A program made the position numbers and the translations under genes. Positions 26,364 through 36,133 of a stretch of 64,000 nt of DNA are shown in pieces. The notes beneath the pieces are model-generated. The model ran no database searches. It saw only the letters and a list, made by a program, of their open reading frames with translations, and was not told the origin of the DNA. This DNA comes from Terrisporobacter mayombei (lineage in GTDB: Bacteria; Bacillota; Clostridia; Peptostreptococcales; Peptostreptococcaceae). The number at the start of each line of letters is the position of its first letter. Position 1 is the stretch's first letter. Location: positions 42,670 through 106,669 of the forward strand of contig NZ_JACRYU010000018.1 in the NCBI RefSeq assembly GCF_014333445.1, in the 5' to 3' direction.

Positions 26364-27017
26364 ATGAAAAAAAATAATATAATATCAATAATTAAAGATT
26401 ATATGATTATAACAATAGGAGTAATATTAGTAGCATTTGGTATACAATATTTTTATGCACCTAACGAAATAGCAGGTGGAGGATTAAGTGGTTTAGCTTT
26501 AGTCATAAGTAATTATATTCCTGTATTATCAGTAGGTACAATTATATTTCTAGGTAATTTAATATTATTTACAATATCGTTCATATTAGTTGGTGGAGAC
26601 TTTGGTATGAAGACTATATATGCAAGTTTTGCACTTTCGGCTATTATGGATTTTATGGAAAAAATTATGCATTCACATGCTTTGACGACTAATTTATTTT
26701 TAGCAGTAATATCAGGAACTATAGTAATTGCAGCAGGTATTGGGATAACATTTGCGATAAATGCATCTACAGGAGGAACTGATATACTTGCAAAGATACT
26801 TAATAAATACTCTACAATAAACTTAGGAATCTCTTTATTGATAGTAGATCTATTTGTTGTTATTTGTGGAGCTCTTACATTTGGACTGGACAAAGGGATG
26901 TATTCTTTATTAGCTGTTATAATGAATGGTTTAGTAGTTGATAGAGTAATAATATATATCGAGAATAAACAAAAACAAAAAGCTAATTTAGAATCTAAAA
27001 AAGAATTAGTTTCTTAA
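26364..27017 (+). CDS. YitT-family membrane protein lacking the C-terminal DUF2179 domain
   Basis: A 217-residue protein with five to six membrane helices. 'GIQYFYAPNEIAGGGLSGLA' (about residues 28-47) and 'NASTGGTDILAKILNKYST' near residue 140 are hallmark YitT motifs. Typical members are about 280 residues with a soluble DUF2179 domain after the last helix; here the protein stops after the helix with a short charged tail and a terminator follows, so that domain is absent rather than frameshifted. The substrate of the family is not established. AAAGGGAATC precedes the ATG. Confidence 0.88.
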   Translation: MKKNNIISIIKDYMIITIGVILVAFGIQYFYAPNEIAGGGLSGLALVISNYIPVLSVGTIIFLGNLILFTISFILVGGDFGMKTIYASFALSAIMDFMEKIMHSHALTTNLFLAVISGTIVIAAGIGITFAINASTGGTDILAKILNKYSTINLGISLLIVDLFVVICGALTFGLDKGMYSLLAVIMNGLVVDRVIIYIENKQKQKANLESKKELVS

Positions 27018-27028
27018 TAAAGTTATAT

Positions 27029-27061
27029 AAACCATATCTTTAATATAAGATATGGTTTTCT
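27029..27061 (+). terminator. Terminator after yitT-like gene
   Basis: AAACCATATCTT pairs perfectly with AAGATATGGTTT around a 6-nt loop, followed by TC. Confidence 0.8.
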
Positions 27062-27199
27062 GCTGTTAAAAAATAATTTACAATATATTGAGATTTCTCT
27101 ATAGAAAATTGATAATGTGAGCATTATAATAATGTACTATCAATAAAGTTTAATAATTTGGTTAATATTAAGTTTAACAATATTCAAGGAGGAACAATT

Positions 27200-28621
27200 T
27201 TGAAAGATATTATAATAATAGGATCTGGAGTAGTAGGTTGTTCAATAGCTAGGGAGCTATCAAAATATAAACTAAATATAGCGGTAATAGATAAAAATGA
27301 AGATATTTCAGAAGGAATATCAAAGGCTAATAGTGGAATAATTCATGGGGGATTTAACGAAAAAAAAGGAACATTAAAAGCTAAATTAAATTTAGAAGCA
27401 AATAAAATAATAGATGACTTAGCAAAAGAATTAGACTTTCCTTTTAAAAGAAATGGATCTTTGATATTAGCATTTAATGAAGATGAATTCCAAAGAGTAA
27501 AAGAATTAAAAAATCAAGGTAATGATTTAGGGATAGAAGAATTAGAAATATTAGAAAAGGGAGAAGTACTCGATTTAGAAGAAAATATTAACTGTGATGT
27601 TGTTGGTGCATTGTATGTTAAAAATTCAGGTATAGTAAGTCCTTACGAAATGACATTAGCACTAGCTGAAAATGCTTTTGAAAATGGTGTTGAGTTTATA
27701 TTAGGAAAAGAAGTAGTAGATATACATAAACAAAAAGACAAATATAAGCTTATTTTAAAAGATAATGATCATATAGAAGCTAAAATGATTATAAATGCAT
27801 CTGGATTAGAAGGAGCTAACTTAAATAATTTAGTAAGTGATAATAAATATGAGATAGAGGGTATTAAAGGAGAATACTGCTTACTAGATAAGGTAGCAGG
27901 AACATTATGTGAAAGAACTTTATTCCAAGTTCCAAATGAATTAAGTAAAGGTGTATTAGTTACTCCAACAGTAGAAGGTAATTTATTAATAGGACCAAAT
28001 GCAGACCTTGGAGAGGATGTAAAAACATCACGACGTGGTATTGATGAAATAATGGATAGAAGTAAACTAACTATGGAGAGAATACCTTTTGATAGGGTAA
28101 TAAATACTTTTAGTGGAATAAGACCTAAAGTTAAGAGTAGAGATTTTATAATAGAGGAAGCAATGGATGCTGAGAAATTTATCAATGTAATTGGAATAGA
28201 TTCTCCAGGATTAACTTGTGCACCAGCAATAGCTAATTATGTTGTAGATTTAATAAAAGATAAAATTGAATTAAATAAAAAATCAGATTTTAAGTCTCAT
28301 AGGACAAAAATGGTTAGAATGAGTGAGCTTAGTATAGAAGAAAAAAATAAATTAATTTCTGAAAATCCGGCTTATGGGAAAATGATATGTAAGTGTGAGT
28401 TTGTCACTGAAGGAGAAGTAATAGATTCAATAAAAAGACCTTTAGGAGCTACAACCTTAGATGGAGTTAAAAGAAGAACGAGAGCTATGATGGGTGGTTG
28501 TCAAGGGACAGGATGTATGATACCTATAAGTGCTATTTTAAGTAGAGAACTAGGTATAGATATAAGCGAAGTTAATAAAAGTACAAAAAATTCTTCAGTT
28601 GTTGGATTTAAGGAGGATTAA
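27200..28621 (+). CDS. FAD-dependent oxidoreductase, GlpA/LhgO-like, with [2Fe-2S] C-terminus
   Basis: A 473-residue flavoprotein. The N-terminal dinucleotide-binding motif is '[18 protein letters not shown]', and 'NSGIIHGGF' is a FAD-contact typical of glycerol-3-phosphate/2-hydroxyglutarate dehydrogenases. The C-terminal domain has CKC near residue 394 and CQGTGC near residue 431, a BFD-like iron-sulfur layout. I chose TTG 27200 because AAGGAGG stands 8 nt before it; the ATG at 27158 has no such site. The next gene, 3 nt later, encodes the companion NAD-linked flavoprotein. The pair probably oxidises a hydroxy-acid or glycerol phosphate-like substrate; the substrate is unknown. Confidence 0.82.
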   Translation: MKDIIIIGSGVVGCSIARELSKYKLNIAVIDKNEDISEGISKANSGIIHGGFNEKKGTLKAKLNLEANKIIDDLAKELDFPFKRNGSLILAFNEDEFQRVKELKNQGNDLGIEELEILEKGEVLDLEENINCDVVGALYVKNSGIVSPYEMTLALAENAFENGVEFILGKEVVDIHKQKDKYKLILKDNDHIEAKMIINASGLEGANLNNLVSDNKYEIEGIKGEYCLLDKVAGTLCERTLFQVPNELSKGVLVTPTVEGNLLIGPNADLGEDVKTSRRGIDEIMDRSKLTMERIPFDRVINTFSGIRPKVKSRDFIIEEAMDAEKFINVIGIDSPGLTCAPAIANYVVDLIKDKIELNKKSDFKSHRTKMVRMSELSIEEKNKLISENPAYGKMICKCEFVTEGEVIDSIKRPLGATTLDGVKRRTRAMMGGCQGTGCMIPISAILSRELGIDISEVNKSTKNSSVVGFKED

Positions 28622-28624
28622 TTT

Positions 28625-29518
28625 ATGGATATGTATGATTTAATCATTGTTGGTGGTGGAGCTGCGGGAATGCTTTGTGCTATCGAAGCAAGAAAAAGAG
28701 ATATAAAAGATATACTATTAATAGAAAAAGATAATATACTTGGAGGAGCCTTATCTTCAAGTGATTTTAATATAAGTAATGAATTAAAAATTACTGGAAA
28801 ATCTTATAGAAAATATCTAGTTGAAGAATTTGAAAAATGTGAAGTAGAAACAAAATTAAATACTATGGTATTAAAAATAGAAGATGATAACCAGATTCTT
28901 TGTACAAGTCCATCTAATGGTATTGAAAAAATAAAGGGTAAGAATATAATACTTGCTAATGGAGCGAAAGAAGGATCAAGAAAAGCACTAGATATGCTAG
29001 GAGATAGATGTTCGGGTATTTATACAGTAGGAATGGCTAAGAAAATATTTGCTATGGAAAATATGATACCAGGAAGAAAAATACTTATAGATGGCTCAAA
29101 TACTCTTTATATGATCGAAAAAGAAATAAAAAAACATAATATAGACGTAGTAGGTATAATAGCTGAAGATGAAAATACTAATACTTACGGATTAACAGAT
29201 AATATTTTATCAAATTATAAAATAACTTCTATTGAAGGAGAAGGAAGATTAAATAAAGTAGTTATAACTAAAGATGAAGAAGAAAAAGTTATAGAGTGTG
29301 ATACCTTATTATTTGCTAGGCCTATGTTATCAGATGGGTTGGTAGCTATGAGAAGTGGAATAGATTTAAATCCAGAGACTACTGGTCCTAAGGTAAATGA
29401 TCATTTTATGACGTCTAAAGATGGAATTTATGCATGTGGAAATGGAATATATATTCATAGATATATAGAAGATATAGAAAATGAATGTACAAGATTAATA
29501 GAAGGAATAGAAATTTAA
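28625..29518 (+). CDS. FAD/NAD-binding oxidoreductase, partner of upstream gene
   Basis: A 297-residue flavoprotein opening with 'LIIVGGGAAGMLCAIEARKR' (FAD GxGxxG motif) and with the late FAD motif 'SKDGIYACGNG' near residue 268. It is shorter than the usual 400-residue partner, with a compressed NAD domain in which the central GxGxxG is degenerate ('ILIDGSNTLYMIEKEI'). Such proteins pair with a GlpA-like subunit and commonly with a small DUF1667 protein, which is missing here. GGAGG overlaps the end of the preceding gene, so the two are co-translated. The substrate is unknown. Confidence 0.78.
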   Translation: MDMYDLIIVGGGAAGMLCAIEARKRDIKDILLIEKDNILGGALSSSDFNISNELKITGKSYRKYLVEEFEKCEVETKLNTMVLKIEDDNQILCTSPSNGIEKIKGKNIILANGAKEGSRKALDMLGDRCSGIYTVGMAKKIFAMENMIPGRKILIDGSNTLYMIEKEIKKHNIDVVGIIAEDENTNTYGLTDNILSNYKITSIEGEGRLNKVVITKDEEEKVIECDTLLFARPMLSDGLVAMRSGIDLNPETTGPKVNDHFMTSKDGIYACGNGIYIHRYIEDIENECTRLIEGIEI

Positions 29519-29525
29519 AATTAAT

Positions 29526-29573
29526 AAAAAGTAATATAATATTGAAATGATTCATTATTGTATTGCTTTTTTT
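29526..29573 (+). terminator. Terminator after the oxidoreductase pair
   Basis: AAAAAGTAATATAATA pairs with TTATTGTATTGCTTTT with two G-U wobbles, followed by TTT. Confidence 0.75.
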
Positions 29574-29793
29574 ATGCAAATTTATATTAATATATTATAG
29601 GAATTTAACTATTTCAAATGTCTTATTAAGTAATGATATTATGGATGCTTATGGTATTAAGATAGTAGTCTCAAGATGGTTTTTATATGATTTAGTTTAA
29701 ATAATTCTGAAAAATGTAAAAAATAATACTATAATAATATTAATATTATTTTAGCATAATATATTAACAATTTAATGTAAGGAGCTAGTAAGA

Positions 29794-30249
29794 ATGGAAA
29801 AAGTAGAAAGTTTTAAGTTAGATCACAATAAGGTTAAAGCACCATATGTAAGAAAGTGTTGCGTATTAGATGGTGCAATGGGGGATAAAGTAAGCAAATT
29901 TGATTTAAGATTTTTACAACCAAATGTAGAGTCTTTTGGAACAGCAGCAATACATGGATTAGAACATCTATTAGCTACATATTTAAGAGAAGAATTAAAT
30001 AATATAATAGATTTATCTCCTATGGGATGTAGAACAGGATTCTATTTAATAATGTGGGGGGATGTAGAATCATCTATAGTAAAAGAAGGATTGGAAAAAG
30101 CGTTACATAAGGTTATAGACTCAAAAGAAATGATAGCAGCTACTGCTGTTGAATGTGGTAACTATAAAGATTTATCTTTATTTGGAGCTCAAGAGTATGC
30201 CAAAAAAGCATTAGAAGAAGGATTTTCTTTAAATATTTACGGAGAATAA
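29794..30249 (+). CDS. luxS: S-ribosylhomocysteine lyase LuxS
   Basis: A 151-residue enzyme that cleaves S-ribosylhomocysteine to homocysteine and the autoinducer-2 precursor DPD. The metal site 'HGLEH' gives His54, Glu57 and His58, with Cys121 as likely third ligand, and the catalytic Cys79 lies in 'MGCRTGFY'. Length and sequence are fully family-like. AAGGAGC precedes the start. It is first in an operon with a methionine synthase activation protein and MetH, so homocysteine made here can be methylated by the downstream enzymes. Confidence 0.97.
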   Translation: MEKVESFKLDHNKVKAPYVRKCCVLDGAMGDKVSKFDLRFLQPNVESFGTAAIHGLEHLLATYLREELNNIIDLSPMGCRTGFYLIMWGDVESSIVKEGLEKALHKVIDSKEMIAATAVECGNYKDLSLFGAQEYAKKALEEGFSLNIYGE

Positions 30250-30250
30250 T

Positions 30251-30955
30251 ATGACAAGAAATATTAAAAATTTACTTCAAATAGATAAAAATGAAGTATT
30301 AAGATATCTTCAGTATAAAAATCAAAACCTAAATGACAACATAAAAGAAGAAATTGATAAATGTATTAATAGAACAAAAGAAATTATAAATCCAAGATAC
30401 ATTTGCAGAACTTATTCTATAGAAAAACAAGATATTAATAATAATAAGATTGTTCATTTAAAAGACTCAAATATAAAGTTTGAGAGTGACGATATATATA
30501 TACTATTTGATAAATGTGATGAATGTATTTTAATATCAGCAACACTAGGATTAGAAATTGAAAAGGAAATAAGAAAACTAACATATACTAATTTAAGTAA
30601 AGGATTAATAGTTGATGCATGTGCTACCACAGCTATAGAAGAAGTGTGTGATATTGTACAATATAATATAGAAAAGGAATTATTAAAAGAAAATAAGAGT
30701 ATAACTATGAGATATAGCCCTGGATATGGGGATTTATCAATTGAAAAAAATATAGATATAATTAATGTTTTAAATAGTCAAAAAGAGATAGGCCTAACAG
30801 TTACAGACAGTGGGATTATGATTCCAAGAAAGTCTGTTGTTGCATTAATAGGAGTTTCTAAAAAGGGGATAAAAAGAGAAAAAAAATCTTGCGATAACTG
30901 CTCTAATAAGCATAATTGTAAGTATAAAAGGGAGGCTAAAATTTGTGGAAATTAA
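30251..30955 (+). CDS. B12-dependent methionine synthase activation-domain protein
   Basis: A 234-residue stand-alone version of the C-terminal reactivation domain of MetH, which binds AdoMet and remethylates oxidised cob(II)alamin. The AdoMet-domain core 'RYSPGYGDLSIEKN' (about residues 156-169) and 'GLTVTDSGIMIPRKSVVALI' are visible. A cysteine-rich tail 'CDNCSNKHNCKYK' could bind metal. It starts 1 nt after luxS and its end overlaps the GTG start of metH by 11 nt, so production is coupled to both. It is needed because the MetH encoded here lacks this domain. Confidence 0.9.
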   Translation: MTRNIKNLLQIDKNEVLRYLQYKNQNLNDNIKEEIDKCINRTKEIINPRYICRTYSIEKQDINNNKIVHLKDSNIKFESDDIYILFDKCDECILISATLGLEIEKEIRKLTYTNLSKGLIVDACATTAIEEVCDIVQYNIEKELLKENKSITMRYSPGYGDLSIEKNIDIINVLNSQKEIGLTVTDSGIMIPRKSVVALIGVSKKGIKREKKSCDNCSNKHNCKYKREAKICGN

Positions 30956-33341
30956 GGAATACTTAAGGGATAATATACTAATATTTGATGGTGCGATGGG
31001 AACGATGCTTCAAAATGAAGGGCTTCCAATTGGAGATAATCCAGAAGTATTTGGTATGAAAAATCCTGATAAATTATTAAAAATACATAAAAAGTATTTA
31101 GAGGCAGGAAGTAATGTAATAACTACTAATACTTTTGGATGCAATGAACTCAAAGTTACGAAACTGGGATATACGGTAGAAGAGATAATAGATAGTGCTG
31201 TTTCTATAGCTAAAAAAGCAATAGAAGAAAGTGATAAAACTAAGCCAAGATATGTAGCCTTAGATATAGGACCAATAGGAGAAATGTTAGAACCGATGGG
31301 AACTCTTTCTTTTGATAGAGCTTATGATATTTTTAAAAGACAAGCTATTCAAGGAGAAAAAAGTGGAGCGGATTTAATTATAATAGAAACTATGATGGAT
31401 CTTTATGAGGCTAAAGCAGCAGTTTTGGCAGTTAAAGAAAATACTAATTTACCTGTAATATGTACTATGACTTTTGATGAAAATGGAAGAAGTTTTACAG
31501 GATGTTTACCAGAATCTATGGTAGCTACGATTGAAGGTTTAGGTGTAGATGCATTGGGTGTAAACTGCTCTTTAGGGCCAAAACAGTTATTGCCAATAGT
31601 AAAAACAATAACAGAAATCGCAAATGTACCTGTTATAGTGCAAGCTAATGCAGGTTTACCAGTATTGGAAAATAACCAAGCGGTATATAAAATGACTGCA
31701 GATGAGTTTTTTCAAGGTGTTAGAGAATTTGTTAAATTAGGAGCTTCTATTATAGGTGGATGTTGTGGTACTAATGAAACTTTTATAAAAGAAATATGTG
31801 ATAATATTGACTTACTAGTAAAGCAAGAACCAAATAGAAAAGAAACTACTATAGTATGTTCAGCAGTAAAATATGTTGATATAAATGGACCAACTATAGT
31901 TGGAGAAAGGCTAAATCCTACAGGAAGAAAGCTTCTACAAGATGCGTATATTACGGGAAATAATGATTATGTAATAAATTTAGCTCTTGAACAAGGCAGT
32001 GAAGGTTCACAAATTATAAATGTAAATGTAGGTTTACCAGAGATAGATGAAGAAAATGCTATGATTAAAGTTATAAAGGGAATTCAAGAAGTGGTAGATA
32101 CACCTTTACAAATAGACTCATCTAATATTAAAGCTCTTGAGAATGGTTTAAGATATTATAACGGAAGAACGATTGTAAACTCTGTAAATGGAAAAGAAAA
32201 ATCATTGGAGGAAGTTTTACCTATAGTGCAAAAATATGGAGCTTGTGTTGTAGGACTTACTTTAGATGATAATGGAATACCTACTACAGCAGAGGGAAGA
32301 TTTAAAATTGCTAAGAAGATAGTTGAAAGAGCTGAAAGTTATGGAATAAAAAGAAAAGACATATTTATAGATTGTTTATCTCTTACTGTTTCAGCTCAGC
32401 AGGAAGAAGCTTTGGAAACTATAAAAGCAATAAAAATGGTAAAAGAAAATTTAGGATGCAAAACTATTTTAGGAGTTTCAAATATATCTTTTGGGACGCC
32501 TAATAGAAGAGCTTTGAATAATACATATTTAAACTTAGCTCTTGGAGCAGGACTAGACCTAGCAATAATTAATACAGAAGATAAAAATATGGTTAATTCT
32601 ATATATGCGTATAGAGTAATTAGTAATATGGATAAAGGCTGTGTAGATTATATAAAAAAGTGCAGTGATATTTCAGAAGATAGAAAAACTCTTAAAAAGA
32701 AAAATAATGAAAAACTTACTTTAGAAGATGTAATTGAAAGAGGTTTAAAAGAAGAAGCAAAAGGATTAACTTTAGAGATTTTAAAATCAAAGGATGAATA
32801 TTACATTTTGGATGAAATATTAATACCTGCTTTGGATAAAGTCGGAGAAAAATATGACAAGGGAGAATTATTTTTGCCACAAATGATTCAATCTGCTGAA
32901 ACTGTCAAAGTATCTTTAAATATTATAAAAGAAAGATTAAGTCAAAATAATAGTAATGATGGTTCAAAAGGGAAGATAATAGTAGCAACAGTTCAAGGTG
33001 ATATTCATGATATAGGAAAAAATATAGTAAAAATAATGCTTGAAAATTATGGCTATCAAGTAATAGACCTTGGTAAAGATGTTCCTATTGAAGAAGTTGT
33101 AAAAAGAGCTAAAGAAGAAAATATAGAACTTATTGGTTTAAGTGCCTTAATGACTACAACAGTGGAAAATATGAAAAAAACCATATCAGCATTGAGAGAT
33201 AATGGAATAAATGCAAAAGTATTTGTAGGTGGGGCGGTTTTAACTCAAGAATATGCAGATAAGATGAATGCAAATTATTATTCTAAGGATGCAAAATCAG
33301 CGGTAGAAATAGCCAAAATAAATTTTAACAGTAAAATATAA
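30945..33341 (+). CDS. metH: B12-dependent methionine synthase MetH (three-module, no activation domain)
   Basis: A 798-residue enzyme transferring a methyl group from methyltetrahydrofolate through cobalamin to homocysteine. Modules in order: homocysteine/zinc domain with 'GVNCSLG' (about 204) and 'GGCCGT' (about 270), pterin domain opening with 'VGERLNPTGRK' (about 317), cobalamin cap domain (about 590-680), and B12-binding domain with 'GDIHDIGKNIV' (about 683), whose His is the lower cobalt ligand. GTG 30945 is preceded by GGGAGG. The fourth domain is supplied in trans by the preceding gene. Confidence 0.95.
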   Translation: MEIKEYLRDNILIFDGAMGTMLQNEGLPIGDNPEVFGMKNPDKLLKIHKKYLEAGSNVITTNTFGCNELKVTKLGYTVEEIIDSAVSIAKKAIEESDKTKPRYVALDIGPIGEMLEPMGTLSFDRAYDIFKRQAIQGEKSGADLIIIETMMDLYEAKAAVLAVKENTNLPVICTMTFDENGRSFTGCLPESMVATIEGLGVDALGVNCSLGPKQLLPIVKTITEIANVPVIVQANAGLPVLENNQAVYKMTADEFFQGVREFVKLGASIIGGCCGTNETFIKEICDNIDLLVKQEPNRKETTIVCSAVKYVDINGPTIVGERLNPTGRKLLQDAYITGNNDYVINLALEQGSEGSQIINVNVGLPEIDEENAMIKVIKGIQEVVDTPLQIDSSNIKALENGLRYYNGRTIVNSVNGKEKSLEEVLPIVQKYGACVVGLTLDDNGIPTTAEGRFKIAKKIVERAESYGIKRKDIFIDCLSLTVSAQQEEALETIKAIKMVKENLGCKTILGVSNISFGTPNRRALNNTYLNLALGAGLDLAIINTEDKNMVNSIYAYRVISNMDKGCVDYIKKCSDISEDRKTLKKKNNEKLTLEDVIERGLKEEAKGLTLEILKSKDEYYILDEILIPALDKVGEKYDKGELFLPQMIQSAETVKVSLNIIKERLSQNNSNDGSKGKIIVATVQGDIHDIGKNIVKIMLENYGYQVIDLGKDVPIEEVVKRAKEENIELIGLSALMTTTVENMKKTISALRDNGINAKVFVGGAVLTQEYADKMNANYYSKDAKSAVEIAKINFNSKI

Positions 33342-33543
33342 TTGAAAAAAAATATGATAATATGTTAAAATATAAAAAGCAGTTTATAAAATTTTGAACT
33401 TAAAATAAGTAAAAAATGTGTTATAAATTGTCTTTATATGTTAATATTAAATAATAGTTAGTTGATAAATTAATCATTTAAATAATCTATGTATATATTA
33501 GGATTATTTGATTCAATATATAGAGGTTAATTAGCAGCTAATC

Positions 33544-33564
33544 ATTAATCTACTTTAGATTAAT
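33544..33564. repeat. Short perfect inverted repeat after metH
   Basis: ATTAATCTA pairs with TAGATTAAT around CTT, without a T-run. The surrounding 33342-33590 gap is AT-rich and holds no gene I can support. Confidence 0.4.
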
Positions 33565-33590
33565 AAAAATTAAAAATTTCTCGTCAACAT

Positions 33591-33619
33591 AAAAAGAGGC
33601 TATTTTATAGCCTCTTTTT
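33591..33619. terminator. Bidirectional terminator between metH and aminopeptidase
   Basis: AAAAAGAGGCTAT pairs perfectly with ATAGCCTCTTTTT around TTT. Confidence 0.9.
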
Positions 33620-33646
33620 GTTTTAAAAATTTAATTAATTTTTATA

Positions 33647-34876
33647 CTAAAATGCCCAGTTACCGTTTTTAAATATTTGGATATTTTCTCCTTTATGAGT
33701 AATACCAACTATATCTAAATCTGATGTACCAATCATGAAATCAACATGAGTTAAACTATCGTTTATTCCATATTTATCATATTCATCTTTAGGCAAATCA
33801 GCTCCATTTTTTATACATGTTGCATATGCCGAGCCTATAGCAAGATGGCAAGATGCATTTTCATCATATAAAGTATTATAGAATACTACATTAGTATCAG
33901 ATATTGGGGATGAATAGGGAACTAATGCAACCTCACCTAAATAATGGGAACCCTCATCTGTAGCTATAAGATTTTTTAATGTTTCTTCACCTTGAGAAGC
34001 AGAACAATCTATAATCTTACCATCTTTAAAAGTTAATGAAAAATCATCAATTACATTTCCGCCATAAACTAAAGGTTTAGAACTATGTACGACTCCGTTT
34101 ACTTCATACTTATGAGGTAGTGTAAATATTTCTTCTGTAGGTATATTTGGATTAAAGTTTATATTATTAGGGTCTTTAGATGCTCCACTCTCCCATATAT
34201 GATCTTCTGGAAGACCTATAGTTAAATCTGTTTTTTCTGATTTATATTTTAATGTTTTAAAGTTTTTTTCATTTAAGAAAGCAGTTCTTTTTTCTAAATT
34301 TTCATTGTGTTCATGCCATGCTTGGATAGGATCTTCCTTATCTACTCTAGTACATTTAAATATTAAGTTCCAAAGTTTGTTTACAGCCTCATCGGCAGAT
34401 ACATCCGGGAATACTTTTTGAGCCCAAGCCTTAGTTGGAACAGATACTATACTCCATTTACATTTATCAGTTAGAGTATAGGATCTCCATTCTTTTAAAG
34501 CAGCTCCAGAAGCCTTTTGATAATTTGCAACTCTCTTAGGATCTACATTTTTAAGTAAATCAGGATTTTGAGCGTGTATACTTAAGAAAGCTCCACCTTC
34601 TTTAGCGATGTCTACATATTGATCTGATATCCATCTAGGGAATTCATTAAATACTTCATCCGGTGCGTATAGATATCTAGCTAATGAACATTCTTCATCT
34701 GACCACTCCACAAATACATTTCTAGCGCCACATTCATAAGCACATTTTACTGCATGTCTTACAAAATCTGCACATTCAATAGGAGTTCTGATAAGCAGAG
34801 TTTGATTTGGTTGAATATTTACACCAATCTTAATAGCTAACTCTGCATATTTTTTTAAATTGTTATCTAAATCCAT
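33647..34876 (-). CDS. M29-family aminopeptidase (AmpS type)
   Basis: A 409-residue cytoplasmic metallo-aminopeptidase of family M29. Metal-binding regions include 'GLPEDHIWESG', 'GEVALVPYSSPISDTN' (about residue 310), 'YDENASCHLAIGSAYATC' (about residue 338) and 'SLTHVDFMIGTSDLDI' near residue 368, with the usual Glu/His/Asp ligands. It removes N-terminal residues from peptides. The length matches thermophilic aminopeptidase T and Staphylococcus AmpS. A GGAGG site precedes the start on the minus strand. Single gene. Confidence 0.92.
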   Translation of the reverse strand: MDLDNNLKKYAELAIKIGVNIQPNQTLLIRTPIECADFVRHAVKCAYECGARNVFVEWSDEECSLARYLYAPDEVFNEFPRWISDQYVDIAKEGGAFLSIHAQNPDLLKNVDPKRVANYQKASGAALKEWRSYTLTDKCKWSIVSVPTKAWAQKVFPDVSADEAVNKLWNLIFKCTRVDKEDPIQAWHEHNENLEKRTAFLNEKNFKTLKYKSEKTDLTIGLPEDHIWESGASKDPNNINFNPNIPTEEIFTLPHKYEVNGVVHSSKPLVYGGNVIDDFSLTFKDGKIIDCSASQGEETLKNLIATDEGSHYLGEVALVPYSSPISDTNVVFYNTLYDENASCHLAIGSAYATCIKNGADLPKDEYDKYGINDSLTHVDFMIGTSDLDIVGITHKGENIQIFKNGNWAF

Positions 34877-35151
34877 CTTTAACCTCCATTTATAAAGTTT
34901 ACTAATAACTCTATTATACCATTATATTATAGTTTTAATCATATCAATAATAATCATACAGAAAGTTGTATTATAGTTAAATTGAAAATATTTTTTATAA
35001 AAAAATCTAACAAAAATGAAATATTATATTTTAAAAAATCTTTAAAAATCTTATAATAAAATAATGAGAATAAATTAAGAAATTGATTACATCTAAAGCA
35101 GATAAATTTATGATAAAAGATGGGAGATACATTTCAGTTAGGAGGTTATGG

Positions 35152-35961
35152 GTGAAGTTATATGATGCTATTTTTTATAGAAAAACTATAAAAAGCTATT
35201 CAGAAAAAAAAATAAAGCAACCATTATTAGAAGAAATAAAAAGACTATGCTGCAATATAACTTATCTAAATAACGATTTAAATATAAAAGCCCATTTAAT
35301 TGAAAGAGGACATTTGATAGATTTTTCTATAGGTAAAGAATATGAGGTTAAAGCACCGCACTACATACTTGTAACATCAAATAAAGGTGAAAGATATTTG
35401 CAAAATGTAGGGTTTGCTATGGAAGAATTAATTTTAGAGCTAACTTGCCTAGGAGTAGGAAGTACATGGTTACAATGTAAATTAAAAAGGGAAGATGTTG
35501 AAGAATTCATGCAATTAGACGAAATAGATAAGGAAGATGATGAATATGAAGATAAAATAGAGTATCCAGTATCACTGATTGCAATTGGCTATCCAGATAA
35601 ACATGATAGTTTATTTAGAAGAAGTAAAAATAGTTATGACAGAAAAAAAATGAAAGATGTTTGTAAAGCTTTTAATCCAAAATGGAATGAAGTTTTTGAA
35701 GGAGTAAGAGTATCTCCGTCTATTATGAATCAACAACCATGGTTATTCAAAGAAAGTGAGCAAGGATTTGATTTATATGAATGTTTACCAAAGAAAAGAT
35801 ATAACATCGAAAATGAAAGCAAAATAAGTATGGGGATTGCATTAAGACATTTTGATATATGTTGTAAAGAAAATAATATAAATGTTGAATATGCAAAGAA
35901 AACTGTTAGGGGTAAAAGAAGGAAAGAATATTTCATAAGCATTATTGATAAAAATCAATAA
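35152..35961 (+). CDS. Nitroreductase-family protein, TM1586 type
   Basis: A 269-residue predicted FMN-binding nitroreductase made of two half-domains. 'DAIFYRKTIKSYSEKKI' is the N-terminal R-x-S/T-x-R-like entry, 'HYILVTSNKGERYLQNVGFA' and 'LTCLGVGSTWLQCKLKRED' form the first half, and 'FEGVRVSPSIMNQQPWLF' opens the second, as in TM1586-like proteins. GTG 35152 is preferred because AGGAGG ends 6 nt upstream; the ATG at 35083 would put this site within the coding region. Substrate unknown. Single gene upstream of the pyr leader. Confidence 0.82.
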   Translation: MKLYDAIFYRKTIKSYSEKKIKQPLLEEIKRLCCNITYLNNDLNIKAHLIERGHLIDFSIGKEYEVKAPHYILVTSNKGERYLQNVGFAMEELILELTCLGVGSTWLQCKLKREDVEEFMQLDEIDKEDDEYEDKIEYPVSLIAIGYPDKHDSLFRRSKNSYDRKKMKDVCKAFNPKWNEVFEGVRVSPSIMNQQPWLFKESEQGFDLYECLPKKRYNIENESKISMGIALRHFDICCKENNINVEYAKKTVRGKRRKEYFISIIDKNQ

Positions 35962-35989
35962 GAAAAATAGTGTGTTATATAAAGAATAG

Positions 35990-36018
35990 TTGACACAAAA
36001 TGAAATAAATGTAATAAT
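35990..36018 (+). promoter_or_regulatory. Sigma-A promoter of the pyr operon
   Basis: TTGACA (35990-35995), a 17-bp spacer and AATAAT (36013-36018), about 260 nt before pyrF and directly upstream of the PyrR-binding leader. Confidence 0.7.
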
Positions 36019-36046
36019 TATATAAACTTGTTTTTAATAAGATAAG

Positions 36047-36088
36047 AGCAATTTATATGTTAGTCCAGAGAGGCTAAAATAGATTGCT
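36047..36088 (+). promoter_or_regulatory. PyrR-binding RNA loop 1
   Basis: AGTCCAGAGAGGCT (36062-36075) matches the conserved PyrR-binding loop of Bacillus-type pyr attenuators. It is closed by TTAG/CTAA and by an outer AGCAAT/ATTGCT stem. Confidence 0.85.
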
Positions 36089-36133
36089 GAATAAATTTTT
36101 TAATGATTATAATAAAATGAAAATATAATAAAG

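Noticed and set aside
29602..29700. 33-codon open stretch before luxS with protein-like composition
   Set aside because: No start, no ribosome binding site and no recognisable family; probably chance or an unidentifiable relic.
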